From Propionibacteriaceae bacterium P6A17 (GTDB lineage Bacteria; Actinomycetota; Actinomycetes; Propionibacteriales; Propionibacteriaceae): DNA of 64,000 nt. The translations under genes and the position numbers were made by a program. The notes under the pieces were generated by a model. It did not search any database. It was not told the origin of the DNA and saw nothing but the letters and a program-made list of their open reading frames with translations. The stretch spans positions 62,001 to 126,000 of the forward strand of contig JHVD01000003.1 in assembly GCA_000619965.1 (NCBI GenBank), written 5' to 3'. Shown in pieces: positions 25,843-35,876 of the stretch; within the stretch, counting starts at the first letter, position 1, and every line of letters starts with the position of its first letter.

Positions 25843-28800
25843 CTAGCGGCGCCGCAGTTTGATGGCCTTCGGCGTGGAGTAGGCACCCTCGGCGAGCAGT
25901 GCGGCGCGGACGGCGGCGACGGGCGCGGAGGCCGAACTGGTGGGTTGGCCGGCGATCACCTCCAGCGACAGATCGGGAAGCGCCCCTCGTCGCACTGCCT
26001 CGGCGAGCGCGCCCGCGACGGCGGCGGGGTCGTCGTCGGTGAACAGCATCAGCGAGCGCCCGCCCTGCTCGAGGTGCGCGACGAGACGCCCGCCGGTCAG
26101 CACGACGACGGCCCCGGCCCGTCGGGCGGGGGTCTGCTCGCCGTCGCCGACCGGGGTGGGCCACGGGAGTGCGGCACCGTAGGGGTTGGCGGGGTCCGTG
26201 GCCGCGAGCAGGACGGTGCCCGCCGGGCGCCCGGCGCGCAGCGCGTCGACGGTGGCCGGCTCTGCAAACTGTGCCGGTCCGAGGTGCTCGACGAAGTACC
26301 CGCGTCGGCAGCGGCCGTGATCCTCCAGGGCGCTCAGCACGCGGTAGATCGCGGGGAAGCCGCCGGGGATGTCCTCGCGCTGCACTGCGCCGCGGGTGAG
26401 GATGCCGTGGCGGTCGAGGAGGAGCTGGGCGGTCTCGGTGGCGCGGAGGGTGTCGTCGAGCGGCTCGGCCCGCACTGCACGCCACCGCCCCGGCAGCGTG
26501 CGCGCCGGCACTGGCCGCAGTGTCCGCAGCCGACCGCGCCGGGTGCGGACGGGCTGGGGCGCCGTCGGGGCCTTGAGGACGGGACGGTCGACGAGGGCGC
26601 GGACGGAGGCGAAGGTGTCGGAGGTGACCAGCCCGGCCCACGCGAGCGCCGAGAGGGCGTCGTCGACCTCCCCCGGCGGGCGCCCGACGGCCTCGGCGAG
26701 CTCTGCGACGAGGTGCGCTCCCCCACGTTCGCGCAGCGCGGCGAGCACCTGCCGGGCGGTGTCGTCGACGGTGCCCGAGGCCTCGCGCAGCGCGTCGGCG
26801 TCGGGCCCGGTGAGCGCGGCGGAGTCGGCGAGGTGGAGGCGCACCCAACCGTCGCCGCCCGCGAGCGTGCCCGCCCCCGTCCACAGCACGTCGCCGGCGC
26901 CGATGGCCTCGTCGAGGAGCCGTCCGGCGTCGTCGATCCTGGCACCCAGTACGAGCGGCACCAGCGCGGAGGCGGGCAGCCGCACCCCGGCGAGCTGGTC
27001 GACGACGTCGAGCAGCCCGTCGGCACCCTCGACGCGCGTGGCTGGCGTCACGTGCTGCAGCTCCAGCAGCAGCGACGCGTACTGGGCCCCGTCGACCGGC
27101 TGCACCTGCGCGCGCAGCGCCGCCAGCGACCGGGCCCGGATGGTCCGCAGCACCCCGGCGTCCACGTATTGCGGCGACGCTGCGGTGAAGTGGCCCGCGA
27201 TGACCTCCGCCCGGGCGACGAGACGCTCCAGCTCCTCGCGCACGACGACGACCCCCAGTCCCAGCGCCTCGGCCGCCTCCTCGGCCGCGAACGGCGCGTG
27301 CGTGCGGGCGTGGCGCGCGACGACGTCGCCCAGCGGGTCCTCGACTGGCGTGCGCCACACCGCCGGCAACGACTCCGGCAGCGTCACCGCGAGCGCGTCG
27401 CGGAGCCTGGCCGCGTCCTCGACGGCCGCCAGGCAGCGCCGCCCCGCGACGGTGACCCGCACCGCCCGACCCGCCTCGACAAGGGCCTCCGCCCAGGCAG
27501 GCGCCTCCTCGGGCCTGGTGACGCGGGCGGCGAGGGCATCGTCGGTGAGGGGGCCGAGCAGGCGCAGCAGGTCGGCCACGCCCTCCGCGTCACGGGCGCG
27601 GCGATGTTCGGCGGTGTGTTGGAGGCGGGCCTCGACGTCGGCGACGACCTGCGGGTCCAGCACTTCCTGCAGGCTGGGCTCGCCGAGGAGTTGCGCCAGA
27701 AGGTGGTGGTCGAGCGCCAGCACCGCCGCCCGCCGCTCGGCCAGCGGGGCGTCGCCGTCGTAGAGGAACTGCCCGACGTACTGCATGAGGAGTTGTTGCG
27801 CGAACGGCGACGGCTGCTGCGTCTCCACCGTGCGCAGCGCGACGGTGCCGCGCGCGATGCCCTCGTGGAGGCTTCGTAGTGCGGGCAGGTCGTAGGCGTC
27901 GCGCAGCACTTCGCGCAGCGCCTCGAGCACGATGGGGAACTCGGGGTGTTTGGAGGCGACCTGCAGTAGTTGGGCCGACCGCAGCCGCTGCTGCCACAAG
28001 GGTGAACGCCTGCCCGGGGTGCGGTTGGGGAGCATGAGCGCCCGGCCCGCGCATTCGCGGAAGCGCGACGCGAACAGGGCCGAGTGGCGCGCCTCAGCGC
28101 TCACGCGACGCTCGAGCTCGTCGACGTCGAAGCGGAACAGTTCGGCGTCGGGGACGACCCCTTCGGCGTCGACCAGCCGCACGATGATGCCGTCGTCGGC
28201 GGCCATCACCTGCGCGTCGATGCCGTGCCGCTCCCGGATGCGTTGCGCGACGGCGAGCGCCCAGGGGGCGTTGACGCGCTTGCCGAACGGGCTCAGGCAG
28301 ATGAGCTGCCAGTCGCCGAGGCCGTCCTTGCAGCGTTCGACGACCACCTGCTGGTCGTGCGGGATGAGGCCCGTGGCGCGGCGTTGGTCGCCGAGGTAGG
28401 TGCGTAGGTTGCCGATCGCCGACGGGGCGAGGCCGAGCGCGGCGAGCGGGGCGTCGTCGGGGGTGATGGTCTGCTCGCGCAGGAAGGCTCCGATTGCCGC
28501 GCCGAGCACCGCGGGGCGGCCGTCGTCCTCCCCGTGCCAGAACGGCATCCTGCCTTGTCGGCCGGGCGCCGGGGTGACGAGGACCCGTTCGGGCGTGATC
28601 TCGTCGACGCGCCAGCTCGACGCACCCAACGCGATGACGTCGCCCACCCGCGACTCGAACACCATCTCTTCGTCCAGCTCTCCCACCCGGCGGGGCCCGC
28701 GCGTCTCGTCGCCGGCGGCGAGGAAGACGGGGAACAGGCCGCGGTCGGGGATGGTGCCGGCGTTGGTGGCGGCCAGCCGCTGTGCGCCGGGCCGGCCGGT

Positions 28801-30279
28801 GATCGTCGCGGCCTCGCGGTCCCAGACGATGCGCGGGCGCAGCTCCGAGAAGGCGTCCGACGGGTAGCGTCCGGCGAGCAGGTCCAGGGTGGCCTCGAAA
28901 GCGTCGCGGGGCAGGGCGGCGAACGGGGCCGAGCGGCGCAGGGTGCGCCACCAGTCGTCGACGGCGATGGGGCCGAGCGCGCAGGCGGAGACGGTGTGCT
29001 GGGCGAGGATGTCGAGGGGGTTGGTGATGGTGGCAGTGGGCTCGACGGCGCCGTCGAGCATGCGCTGCGCGACGACGGTGGCGGCGACGAGGTCTGCGCG
29101 GTGGGTGGGGAACATGATGCCGTGCGACTCCGCCCCGACGCGGTGACCGGCCCGGCCGAGGCGCTGCAGGCCGGAGGCGACGGAGTACGGTGCGGCGAGC
29201 TGGATGACCAAGTCGATTTCGCCCATGTCGATGCCGAGTTCGAGGGAGCTGGTCGCGACGACGCACCGCAGCTCGCCACGCTTGAGCGCCTCCTCGACGG
29301 CGCGGCGCTGGTCTTTCGAGATGGAGCCGTGGTGGGCGCTGGCAAGGGGGTTTGCGGGCGGATCGTCGCCTTGGGCCTCTGCGCGGGCGGCGTGGAGCGC
29401 GTTGAGGCGGTCGGTGACCTGCTCGGCGGTGCGGCGGGAGTTGGCGAACACGAGGGTCGAGCGGTGGGCGAGGATCTCGTCGAGGACGCGCTCGTCGATG
29501 TGGGGCCAGATGGAGTGTTGGCGGCGGGGGTCGTCGGAGGGCTGCTCGCGCGTGAGGTCCGACAGGTCCGTCACGGGCACCTCGACCTCGAGGCGCAACT
29601 CCTTGTAGGACGGGGGTTTGATGATGGCGACGGGGCGCGCGCCGCCGAGGAACCGCGCCACTTCCTGCGGCGGCTCGACCGTTGCGGACAGCCCGATGCG
29701 CTGCGCAGGGGCTGGGAGGAGGTCGTCGAGGCGTTCCAGCGAGACGGCCAGGTGGGCGCCGCGCTTGGTGCCGGCGACGGCGTGAACCTCGTCGACGATC
29801 ACCGTCGACACGTGGGTGAGGGTCTCGCGGGCGGTCGACGTGAGCATCAGGAACAGCGACTCGGGGGTCGTGATGAGGATGTCGGGTGGCGACGCGACGA
29901 GCGCCCGTCGCTTCGCCGTGGTGGTGTCGCCGGAACGCACCCCGACGTGCACCGCCGGCGGCGCCAGGCCCAAGGCGAGGGCCTCGTCGGTGATGCCCTG
30001 GAGGGGCGCGCGGAGGTTGCGCTCGACGTCGACGCCCAGCGCCTTGAGCGGGGAGATGTACAGCACACGAGTGGCCGGGCCGTCGTCGGGCTTCGGCTCG
30101 GTGAGGAGGCGGTCGATGGCCCAGAGGAACGCCGCGAGCGTCTTGCCGGAGCCCGTCGGCGCGATGACAAGCGCATTCTCCCCGCAGGCGATGGCGTTCC
30201 ACGCTTGCTGCTGGACCTCCGTCGGCTCCCCCAGCGCGCGCTCGAACCACGCCCGCGTCGCGTCCGAGAACTGGTGCAT
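25843..30279 (-). CDS. lhr: Lhr-type ATP-dependent DNA helicase
   Basis: 1478 residues, the usual size for actinobacterial Lhr. Superfamily 2 motifs: Walker A APTGSGKT (40-47), Walker B DEVH, SAT (GLSATVEPP), helicase C with QRLGRAGHRVG, then the Lhr winged-helix and DEAD/H-associated domains and a long C-terminal part. Lhr translocates 3'-5' on single-stranded DNA, unwinds DNA or RNA-DNA duplexes and is linked to repair of mitomycin-type damage. A GATACT box lies 6 bases before the ATG, suggesting leaderless transcription. It stands alone; the region after it (25747-25842) holds nothing notable. Confidence 0.93.
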   Translation of the reverse strand: MHQFSDATRAWFERALGEPTEVQQQAWNAIACGENALVIAPTGSGKTLAAFLWAIDRLLTEPKPDDGPATRVLYISPLKALGVDVERNLRAPLQGITDEALALGLAPPAVHVGVRSGDTTTAKRRALVASPPDILITTPESLFLMLTSTARETLTHVSTVIVDEVHAVAGTKRGAHLAVSLERLDDLLPAPAQRIGLSATVEPPQEVARFLGGARPVAIIKPPSYKELRLEVEVPVTDLSDLTREQPSDDPRRQHSIWPHIDERVLDEILAHRSTLVFANSRRTAEQVTDRLNALHAARAEAQGDDPPANPLASAHHGSISKDQRRAVEEALKRGELRCVVATSSLELGIDMGEIDLVIQLAAPYSVASGLQRLGRAGHRVGAESHGIMFPTHRADLVAATVVAQRMLDGAVEPTATITNPLDILAQHTVSACALGPIAVDDWWRTLRRSAPFAALPRDAFEATLDLLAGRYPSDAFSELRPRIVWDREAATITGRPGAQRLAATNAGTIPDRGLFPVFLAAGDETRGPRRVGELDEEMVFESRVGDVIALGASSWRVDEITPERVLVTPAPGRQGRMPFWHGEDDGRPAVLGAAIGAFLREQTITPDDAPLAALGLAPSAIGNLRTYLGDQRRATGLIPHDQQVVVERCKDGLGDWQLICLSPFGKRVNAPWALAVAQRIRERHGIDAQVMAADDGIIVRLVDAEGVVPDAELFRFDVDELERRVSAEARHSALFASRFRECAGRALMLPNRTPGRRSPLWQQRLRSAQLLQVASKHPEFPIVLEALREVLRDAYDLPALRSLHEGIARGTVALRTVETQQPSPFAQQLLMQYVGQFLYDGDAPLAERRAAVLALDHHLLAQLLGEPSLQEVLDPQVVADVEARLQHTAEHRRARDAEGVADLLRLLGPLTDDALAARVTRPEEAPAWAEALVEAGRAVRVTVAGRRCLAAVEDAARLRDALAVTLPESLPAVWRTPVEDPLGDVVARHARTHAPFAAEEAAEALGLGVVVVREELERLVARAEVIAGHFTAASPQYVDAGVLRTIRARSLAALRAQVQPVDGAQYASLLLELQHVTPATRVEGADGLLDVVDQLAGVRLPASALVPLVLGARIDDAGRLLDEAIGAGDVLWTGAGTLAGGDGWVRLHLADSAALTGPDADALREASGTVDDTARQVLAALRERGGAHLVAELAEAVGRPPGEVDDALSALAWAGLVTSDTFASVRALVDRPVLKAPTAPQPVRTRRGRLRTLRPVPARTLPGRWRAVRAEPLDDTLRATETAQLLLDRHGILTRGAVQREDIPGGFPAIYRVLSALEDHGRCRRGYFVEHLGPAQFAEPATVDALRAGRPAGTVLLAATDPANPYGAALPWPTPVGDGEQTPARRAGAVVVLTGGRLVAHLEQGGRSLMLFTDDDPAAVAGALAEAVRRGALPDLSLEVIAGQPTSSASAPVAAVRAALLAEGAYSTPKAIKLRRR

Positions 30280-30604
30280 GGGCCCAGTATCGCAGCGGCC
30301 TCCGACGACCGAGCTCGCGTTGCCAGATGGTCGAGTCCGCCGCCCCCCGGCTCCGTCGGCTTCGTCGTTCGGCTGGGGGTTCGTCGCGCCGGCTCAGGTT
30401 GCCCGGCCGAGCACTGCCGTCGCGGTGTTCCCGTCTTGGGTGTGAGGAAGTGGTTGGTGGACCAACCACTTCCTCACACCGTATTTCCGGCTTGTACCCG
30501 ACGGCGACCCGCGCCTTGGCTGCGCGGCCAGCTCGGCGGGCGGCTTCGTGGGCAGCACCGCAGCCCCGGACGCGCGGGGCGTCCGGGGTACGGTCGGCTG
30601 TCGC
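30280..30604. other. 325-base intergenic region
   Basis: Between the start of the Lhr gene and the end of the HNH gene. It contains the Lhr promoter region (-10 box at 30286-30291, minus strand) and the second copy of the 42-bp palindrome. The remainder is GC-rich with no recognisable gene. Confidence 0.6.
30439..30480. repeat. 42-bp palindromic repeat, copy 2
   Basis: Two perfect 20-bp arms around a central GG, identical to the copy at 7232 except for the two outermost bases of each arm, which have changed together so that pairing is kept. It lies downstream of the minus-strand HNH gene, i.e. again beyond the 3' end of a gene. Confidence 0.85.
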
Positions 30605-32029
30605 TCAGGCCGGGTGGTCGGGTGGCTCGGCGAGGTCGTCGACCCAGTCGGGCCGGTCGTGCCACCAATCGGGAGGGTGGGGCGGATTGTCGCACCACGG
30701 GTCCTCAGCCGGGTAGCGGCCGTCGTCGGGTGGCGGTTGCGGCGGCAGATCCGGGATCGGCGGGGCGGGGACGTCGGGGATCCGCGTGATCACCGTGCCC
30801 CGTCCGGAGACCTCGAACTCGTACCCATGCGGCGACCGCCATAGGAACAGCCCCTGCTCAGGTTGCTCCTCGACCCAATGCCCGGCCGTCTTCGCCCGAT
30901 GCGCCCGCCGATCCAACGGCCCGAGATTCGCCATCGACGTCGCGCCCTCACGGCCCGTCGGGTCGTAGGCGACAGTGTGATCGACGTCGCACTGACCGGC
31001 TGGCGTGGTGGCGTACGGGAACGTCGAGCGCGGATTCCGCACCTCCAAGGCGATCCGCTGCGCCACCGACGGTTCGTGCCCTGCCGCGTCGGGGACCAGA
31101 TTCGGGTCGATCACCGGCCGCACAACCACCTTCGAACCCGACAAGAAGTCGGGCAGCGTTTCGGTGAGCAGCCCGCCCCACTTGTCGACGTACGCGGCCG
31201 GGGCGAGCGGCAGCTCCCCGGTCTCGTCGGGCTGCTGGGCGGGGACGTGGACGATCATCTCGACATCCATCAGGGAGTCCTGCCCGACGGCCTGGCGGGC
31301 GAACACCCCGAACGCCGCGGCCCGGCGCTGGTCGCGGATGAACTTCTGCGCCTCCTGCTCTGAAACCCCTTCCGGCAACGCCGGGGCGGGCAACGTCTTC
31401 GCGATCTGATCCAACGCCTGATCGAACAGCACCCCGTCCGCGGCAGACACCTTCCCGAACACACCACAGTGACCGGCCTGGAACCGGCCCACATACACGA
31501 ACCGCTCCTGCTCGGCGAGCGCAGCCTCTTTGGCCGCACCCTCCGCATCCGCTTCGAGGACCCAGCGGTCCAGCTCGGCGAGGATCGTCCAGGCTGGGTT
31601 CATGCCCAGCCAGTGCGAGGCTCGACGATCCACCTCAAGGGCCACGTCGCGCTTCAAGTGCTTGCACGCCTCTTCGATCTTGACGGTGAGCCACCACTCC
31701 ACGAGGCCCTCGACGAACCGCTGCCACAACCGCGGATGCCGTACCTGCACACTCTTCGCCGCCGCGACCCGCTCCTTCATCGACCCAAAACTCCGACCCG
31801 TCACCGCCGCCGCCTCCAGCAAGAACAGCTCATCGAGCCGAGGCACACCGTCGCGCCCCGCCGACAACCTCTTCGCCCGCAGCGCCTCCGGCAACGACAG
31901 ATCCTCTTCCAACTCATAGGACGCCTCCGCATCCAGCAGCGCCACGATTTCGGCCACTTGTGCGGCCCGAGCGGACTGCGTTGCGTGCGCCATCGCAGCA
32001 AATGCCGAAGCCGAACCCTGATTCACCAT
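30605..32029 (-). CDS. DUF222 / HNH endonuclease (13E12-repeat family)
   Basis: 474 residues from ATG (minus strand) at 32029; an in-frame GTG lies one codon upstream. A helical DUF222 region (roughly 60-330) precedes the HNH nuclease motif CDVDH (D350-H351) with TSMANLGPLDRRAH and KTAGHW behind it. The tail is proline- and tryptophan-rich (PPDWWHDRPDW). The family is multicopy in actinobacteria and was first noted as the mycobacterial 13E12 repeat; its biological role is not settled. Position at the edge of the defence region may be coincidental, but such genes are mobile-element-like. Confidence 0.85.
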   Translation of the reverse strand: MVNQGSASAFAAMAHATQSARAAQVAEIVALLDAEASYELEEDLSLPEALRAKRLSAGRDGVPRLDELFLLEAAAVTGRSFGSMKERVAAAKSVQVRHPRLWQRFVEGLVEWWLTVKIEEACKHLKRDVALEVDRRASHWLGMNPAWTILAELDRWVLEADAEGAAKEAALAEQERFVYVGRFQAGHCGVFGKVSAADGVLFDQALDQIAKTLPAPALPEGVSEQEAQKFIRDQRRAAAFGVFARQAVGQDSLMDVEMIVHVPAQQPDETGELPLAPAAYVDKWGGLLTETLPDFLSGSKVVVRPVIDPNLVPDAAGHEPSVAQRIALEVRNPRSTFPYATTPAGQCDVDHTVAYDPTGREGATSMANLGPLDRRAHRAKTAGHWVEEQPEQGLFLWRSPHGYEFEVSGRGTVITRIPDVPAPPIPDLPPQPPPDDGRYPAEDPWCDNPPHPPDWWHDRPDWVDDLAEPPDHPA

Positions 32030-32051
32030 CACACACCCCCTATCGCTCCCC

Positions 32052-32075
32052 TCGACTATAATACTCATATTACTC
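32052..32075 (-). promoter_or_regulatory. AT-rich promoter region of the HNH gene
   Basis: A rare AT-rich island. On the minus strand it offers TATTAT (32063-32058) and TATAGT (32060-32055) as -10 boxes about 25-30 bases before the ATG, with GAGGGGAG between. A perfect TATAAT (32057-32062) also reads on the plus strand, but no gene follows it there. Confidence 0.5.
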
Positions 32076-32079
32076 GCCC

Positions 32080-32416
32080 ATCTGTACGAAACAAGGGAAT
32101 CAAGGTTACGGTTTGGTGAACATTCTTGGGGGTCTCTGCCAGCTCTCGCCGCGTGGTTTCGTCTCCGCCCTCCGGGCGTCGCTCGGCTCACCGGCGAGCC
32201 GATGGGGCAGGACAGGCGGGAGCGCGCATCGACGATACCTTCCATCACCCGTACCCCGATGCGCCCGCCGACGACGAGCCCCGCCTCATCCGCCGCGCCG
32301 CCGACGGCGACCCCTCGCTCTCGAGACCCCAACGTTTTCGTCCGCGCAACTTGGAAGCAAACGCTTACCCGCTCGGATCCGCGATTGCGGGGACGAAACC
32401 GCCGTCCGGCCCCGCC
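32080..32416. other. Gene-free stretch before the repeat field
   Basis: Composition alternates between moderate and high GC, with no frame showing a convincing start or codon bias. It may be decayed sequence. I see nothing assignable. Confidence 0.5.
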
Positions 32417-32806
32417 GTCCCGACGACCGAGCCCGCGTTCACCGACGACCGAGCCCGCCGTCCCGATGGTCGAGCCCGCCGTCCCGATGGTCGAGTAGGC
32501 GCGCAGCGCCGTATCGAGACCCCGCCCCTTCACCGACGACCGAGCCCGCCGTCCCGATGGTCGACCCGCGTTGCCCAACGACCGAGCCCGCCGTCCCGAT
32601 GGTCGAGCCCGCCGTCCCGATGGTCGAGTAGGCGCGCAGCGCCGTATCGAGACCCCGCCCCTTCACCGACGACCGAGCCCGCCGTCCCGATGGTCGACCC
32701 GCGTTGCCCAACGACCGAGCCCGCCGTCCCGATGGTCGACCCCGCCGTCCCGATGGTCGAGTAGGCGCGCAGCGCCGTATCGAGACCCCGCCCCTTCCCC
32801 GACGAC
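32417..32806. repeat. 133-bp tandem repeat field with embedded hairpin elements
   Basis: A 133-bp unit is repeated (landmark GAGTAGGCGC at 32493, 32626 and 32759). Each unit contains a 32-base element at 32489-32520, 32622-32653 and 32755-32786. Read on the minus strand the element is GTCTCGATAC, a 5-bp stem GGCGC-TGC-GCGCC, then TACTCGACC. Between them is a 21-bp sub-repeat CGAGCCCGCCGTCCCGATGGT. Related elements occur at 53,921-54,310. The field ends ~110 bases before the first defence gene. Confidence 0.85.
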
Positions 32807-32901
32807 CTATCCCGCTCAGACCGGGACAACTGGACGCTGAATGCCACGGCCGCCAGCCCACCTGCACACCGCCAGCCCAGCAAACTGTCGTACCGCCTCG
32901 G

Positions 32902-32907
32902 TAGGAT
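32902..32907 (+). promoter_or_regulatory. -10 box of the first defence operon
   Basis: TAGGAT, 7 bases, then ATG 32915; consistent with leaderless transcription of the SNF2 helicase gene. Confidence 0.6.
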
Positions 32908-32914
32908 CCCGATC

Positions 32915-35770
32915 ATGGCGCAGATGGCCGCGACGCTGGAAGTCGCTCCCGGATCCGTGGTGGTGGTACGCGACGAGGTGTGGCTGGTCACACAGGCGCG
33001 CACGACGTCGGACGGGCTGCTCATCCAGACGCAGGGGCTGAGCGAGTTGGTCAAGGGCCAGACTGCGCAGTTCTACGAGTCGCTCGATCACATCGAGGTG
33101 CTCGATCCGCGCAAGGCCTCCGTCCGCGGCGACGACTCCCCGGGCTACCGCGACGCGCGCCTCTGGCTCGAGGCGACGATCCGCAAGACGCCGCTGCCGC
33201 TCACCGACGATCACCTCACCGTCTCCACGGAAGCACTGGCCGACTCGCTGGCGTACCAGCACACGGCTGTCCGGCGAGCTCTCAGCCCGGACACACTGCG
33301 CCCGCGCATGCTCATCGCTGACGCGGTGGGCCTCGGCAAGACGCTCGAGATCGGCATGATCCTGTCCGAGCTGATCCGCAGGGGCCGTGGCGATCGCATC
33401 CTGATCGTCTGCCCTCGTCACGTGCTGGAACAGATGCAGCATGAGATGTGGACGCGGTTCGCGATCCCGTTCGTGCGCCTCGACTCCCTCGGCGTGCAGC
33501 GCGTGAAGCAGAAGCTGCCAGCCACCCGCAATCCGTTCACCTACTTCAACCGCGTCATCATCTCGATGGACACGCTGAAACAGGATCGGTTCTCGCACGA
33601 TCTGCGCAAGCACAAGTGGGACGCCGTCGTGATCGACGAGTCGCACAACGTGACCAACTCCGCCACGCAGAACAACCGCCTCGCCCGCATCCTCGCGCCC
33701 ACCACCGACGCGCTCCTGCTCGCCTCGGCGACGCCGCACAACGGCAACGCCGAATCGTTCGCCGAGCTCGTCCGTCTGCTCGAGCCGACGGCCGTGACGC
33801 CGCAGGGTCAGCTCGTGCAGGACGACGTGTCCCGGCTCGTCATCCGTCGTCACCGCCACAGCGAGGAGGTGGCACAGGTCGTCGGCGCCAACTGGGCGGA
33901 GCGCAAGCCCATCCAGCACCGCCTGGTCGACGCGTCCCCCGAGGAGGACGCCGTCGCGGAGGAGCTCGCCGAGGTGTGGCTCTATCCGAAGGGCGGCGCC
34001 TCGCCCTACTCCGGCAAGGGCAAACTCTTTCAGTGGGTGCTGGCGAAGGCGTTCCTGTCGTCGCCAGCGGCCTTCGCCTCGACGGTGAACGAGCGCCTGG
34101 ACCGCGTGGTCGGGTTCTCCCCCGCCGAAGAGCAGGAACGCGACGCCCTCCGTCGCCTCCTGACGCTGAACGAGCCCACCCTCCGACGCAGCTCCAAGTA
34201 CGACGCGCTCGTGGACTACCTGAGGGGGATCGGCGTCGGCAAGACCAGCCCGACGCGCGCCGTCGTCTTCTCCGAGCGCGTCCAGACGCTCCACTACCTG
34301 CGCGGCCGGCTCCAGCAGAGCTTCGGTTTCAAGCCGGAGCAGGTGCAGATCCTGCACGGCGGTCTGAGCGACGTCGAGCAGCAGGAGATCGTCGAGAGCT
34401 TCAAGCAGGCGCACTCGCCCATCCGCGTCCTGGTGACGGGCGACGTCGCCTCCGAGGGGGTCAACCTCCACAAGCAGTGCCACGAGATGGTCCACTACGA
34501 CATCCCGTGGAGCCTGATCCGCATCGAGCAGCGCAACGGCCGCATCGACCGTTACGGCCAGCGCACGTCGCCACAGATCACGACGCTGCTGCTCAACCCC
34601 AGCGCCGCGCGCTTCTCGGGCGACATCCGCGTGCTGAAGCGGCTCGTCGACAAGGAGGAAGAGGCGCACCGCGCGCTGGGCGATGCCGCGATGCTCATGG
34701 GCTGCCACTCGATCCGGGCCGAGGAAGACGTGATCGCCGCGGTGCTCGCGGGCGAGTCGGAGTTCGACGACGTGGTGAAGTCCCCTGCGGACGCCTTGGG
34801 CGGGCTCGACTTCATCGACGCCCTCCTCGCGGCGGCCGATGCGCAGGCCCAGGCCGGGGCGGCGCCCGTCGAGCAGACCCCAGCGCGATCGAGCCTCTAC
34901 ACGGCCGACGTCGACTTCCTGCGCGAGGCGCTCCACGTCGCCTATCCGACTCCGCACGCGTCGGTAGAGCGGGGCGGCGTCGAGTGGAAGGAACACAAGC
35001 AGGACCAGACCGTGGAGTTCCGGCCGCCAGCCGATCTGCGCCAGCGCCTCGAGGTGCTGCCCCAGTCGTACCTCAAGGACCGTGGCGTCACCGACGTGCT
35101 GCGCTTGGCGATCACGAAGCAGAAGGGCAAGCAGCTCCTCGCCGATGCGCTCACCGACGCATCCGATTCAACGTGGCCGACCGCGCACTACCTGAGCCCG
35201 CTCCACCCGGTCCTCGACTGGGCCGCGGACAGGGCTCTCGCCAGCCTCGCCCGCAACGAGGTGTTCGCGGTGCGGGGCGACGTCGAGGAGCCGCACGTGC
35301 TGCTCGTCGGCACGCTCACCAACCGCCACGGCCAGACGGTCGCGGTGTCGTGGGTTGATGTGCAGTTCCCGAGCCCCGACCATCCGACAGTGGCGATCAC
35401 GGAGGTGCTCGAGTCACCCCAGCAGTTGTTCGATCTGGTGGGTTTCGGCCCGGACATGATCAATCCTGGCGCCCTCGATGCCAGCCCGCTGCAGGCCTTC
35501 ATCGAGCCCGCCGTCGCGAATGCGGAGGTGGCACTCGCCGCGACGATGACCTCCGCCACCAACGCGGCCGAGGAACGCATCGAACGCTGGAGCGCCCGCA
35601 GCTCCGACTGGCTCGAGCGCGCCTCGGAGATCGCCCAGCGCGAGCTCGTGCGCAGCCGGCGGATGACCGTCGAGCAGGAGCAACAGGTGATCGCGGACAT
35701 GCGCCCGACGAGGCGTCTCGTCCGGCCGCTGCTGGTCGTGGTCCCGGGCTCGTTCGGACAGGATCGGTAG
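32915..35770 (+). CDS. SNF2-like helicase, DISARM DrmD-type
   Basis: 951 residues. After a ~100-residue N-terminal domain comes an SNF2/RapA-like motor: Walker A AVGLGKT (137-143), DESH (241-244), SATPHNG, and helicase C with VTGDVASEGVNLHKQ and QRNGRIDRYGQ. The long C-terminal part (from ~620) is unassigned. The overall plan matches DrmD, the helicase that marks class 1 DISARM phage-defence loci. It would move on duplex DNA and help recognise or process unmodified incoming DNA together with the methylase encoded two genes downstream. It heads the array behind its own promoter, with 106 bases to the next ATG. Confidence 0.8.
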   Translation: MAQMAATLEVAPGSVVVVRDEVWLVTQARTTSDGLLIQTQGLSELVKGQTAQFYESLDHIEVLDPRKASVRGDDSPGYRDARLWLEATIRKTPLPLTDDHLTVSTEALADSLAYQHTAVRRALSPDTLRPRMLIADAVGLGKTLEIGMILSELIRRGRGDRILIVCPRHVLEQMQHEMWTRFAIPFVRLDSLGVQRVKQKLPATRNPFTYFNRVIISMDTLKQDRFSHDLRKHKWDAVVIDESHNVTNSATQNNRLARILAPTTDALLLASATPHNGNAESFAELVRLLEPTAVTPQGQLVQDDVSRLVIRRHRHSEEVAQVVGANWAERKPIQHRLVDASPEEDAVAEELAEVWLYPKGGASPYSGKGKLFQWVLAKAFLSSPAAFASTVNERLDRVVGFSPAEEQERDALRRLLTLNEPTLRRSSKYDALVDYLRGIGVGKTSPTRAVVFSERVQTLHYLRGRLQQSFGFKPEQVQILHGGLSDVEQQEIVESFKQAHSPIRVLVTGDVASEGVNLHKQCHEMVHYDIPWSLIRIEQRNGRIDRYGQRTSPQITTLLLNPSAARFSGDIRVLKRLVDKEEEAHRALGDAAMLMGCHSIRAEEDVIAAVLAGESEFDDVVKSPADALGGLDFIDALLAAADAQAQAGAAPVEQTPARSSLYTADVDFLREALHVAYPTPHASVERGGVEWKEHKQDQTVEFRPPADLRQRLEVLPQSYLKDRGVTDVLRLAITKQKGKQLLADALTDASDSTWPTAHYLSPLHPVLDWAADRALASLARNEVFAVRGDVEEPHVLLVGTLTNRHGQTVAVSWVDVQFPSPDHPTVAITEVLESPQQLFDLVGFGPDMINPGALDASPLQAFIEPAVANAEVALAATMTSATNAAEERIERWSARSSDWLERASEIAQRELVRSRRMTVEQEQQVIADMRPTRRLVRPLLVVVPGSFGQDR

Positions 35771-35876
35771 GCGGAGTGGTGTTGTACGCACGCAAGCAGG
35801 CTGGTAGCGTGGAGTCAACCGTTCAGCCCGCCCAGATCCATCTGGTGTGGGCTGGATCTCTGTTGGGGCGCCGACG

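Noticed and set aside
25027-27879. 950-codon plus-strand frame opposite the Lhr helicase
   Set aside because: The shadow of the minus-strand helicase; low-complexity composition and no motif.
32417-32806. Possible repeat-protein gene encoding RARRPDG-like heptads
   Set aside because: The 133-bp period is not a multiple of three, so frames shift at each copy; hairpin elements with conserved nucleotide flanks explain the sequence better.
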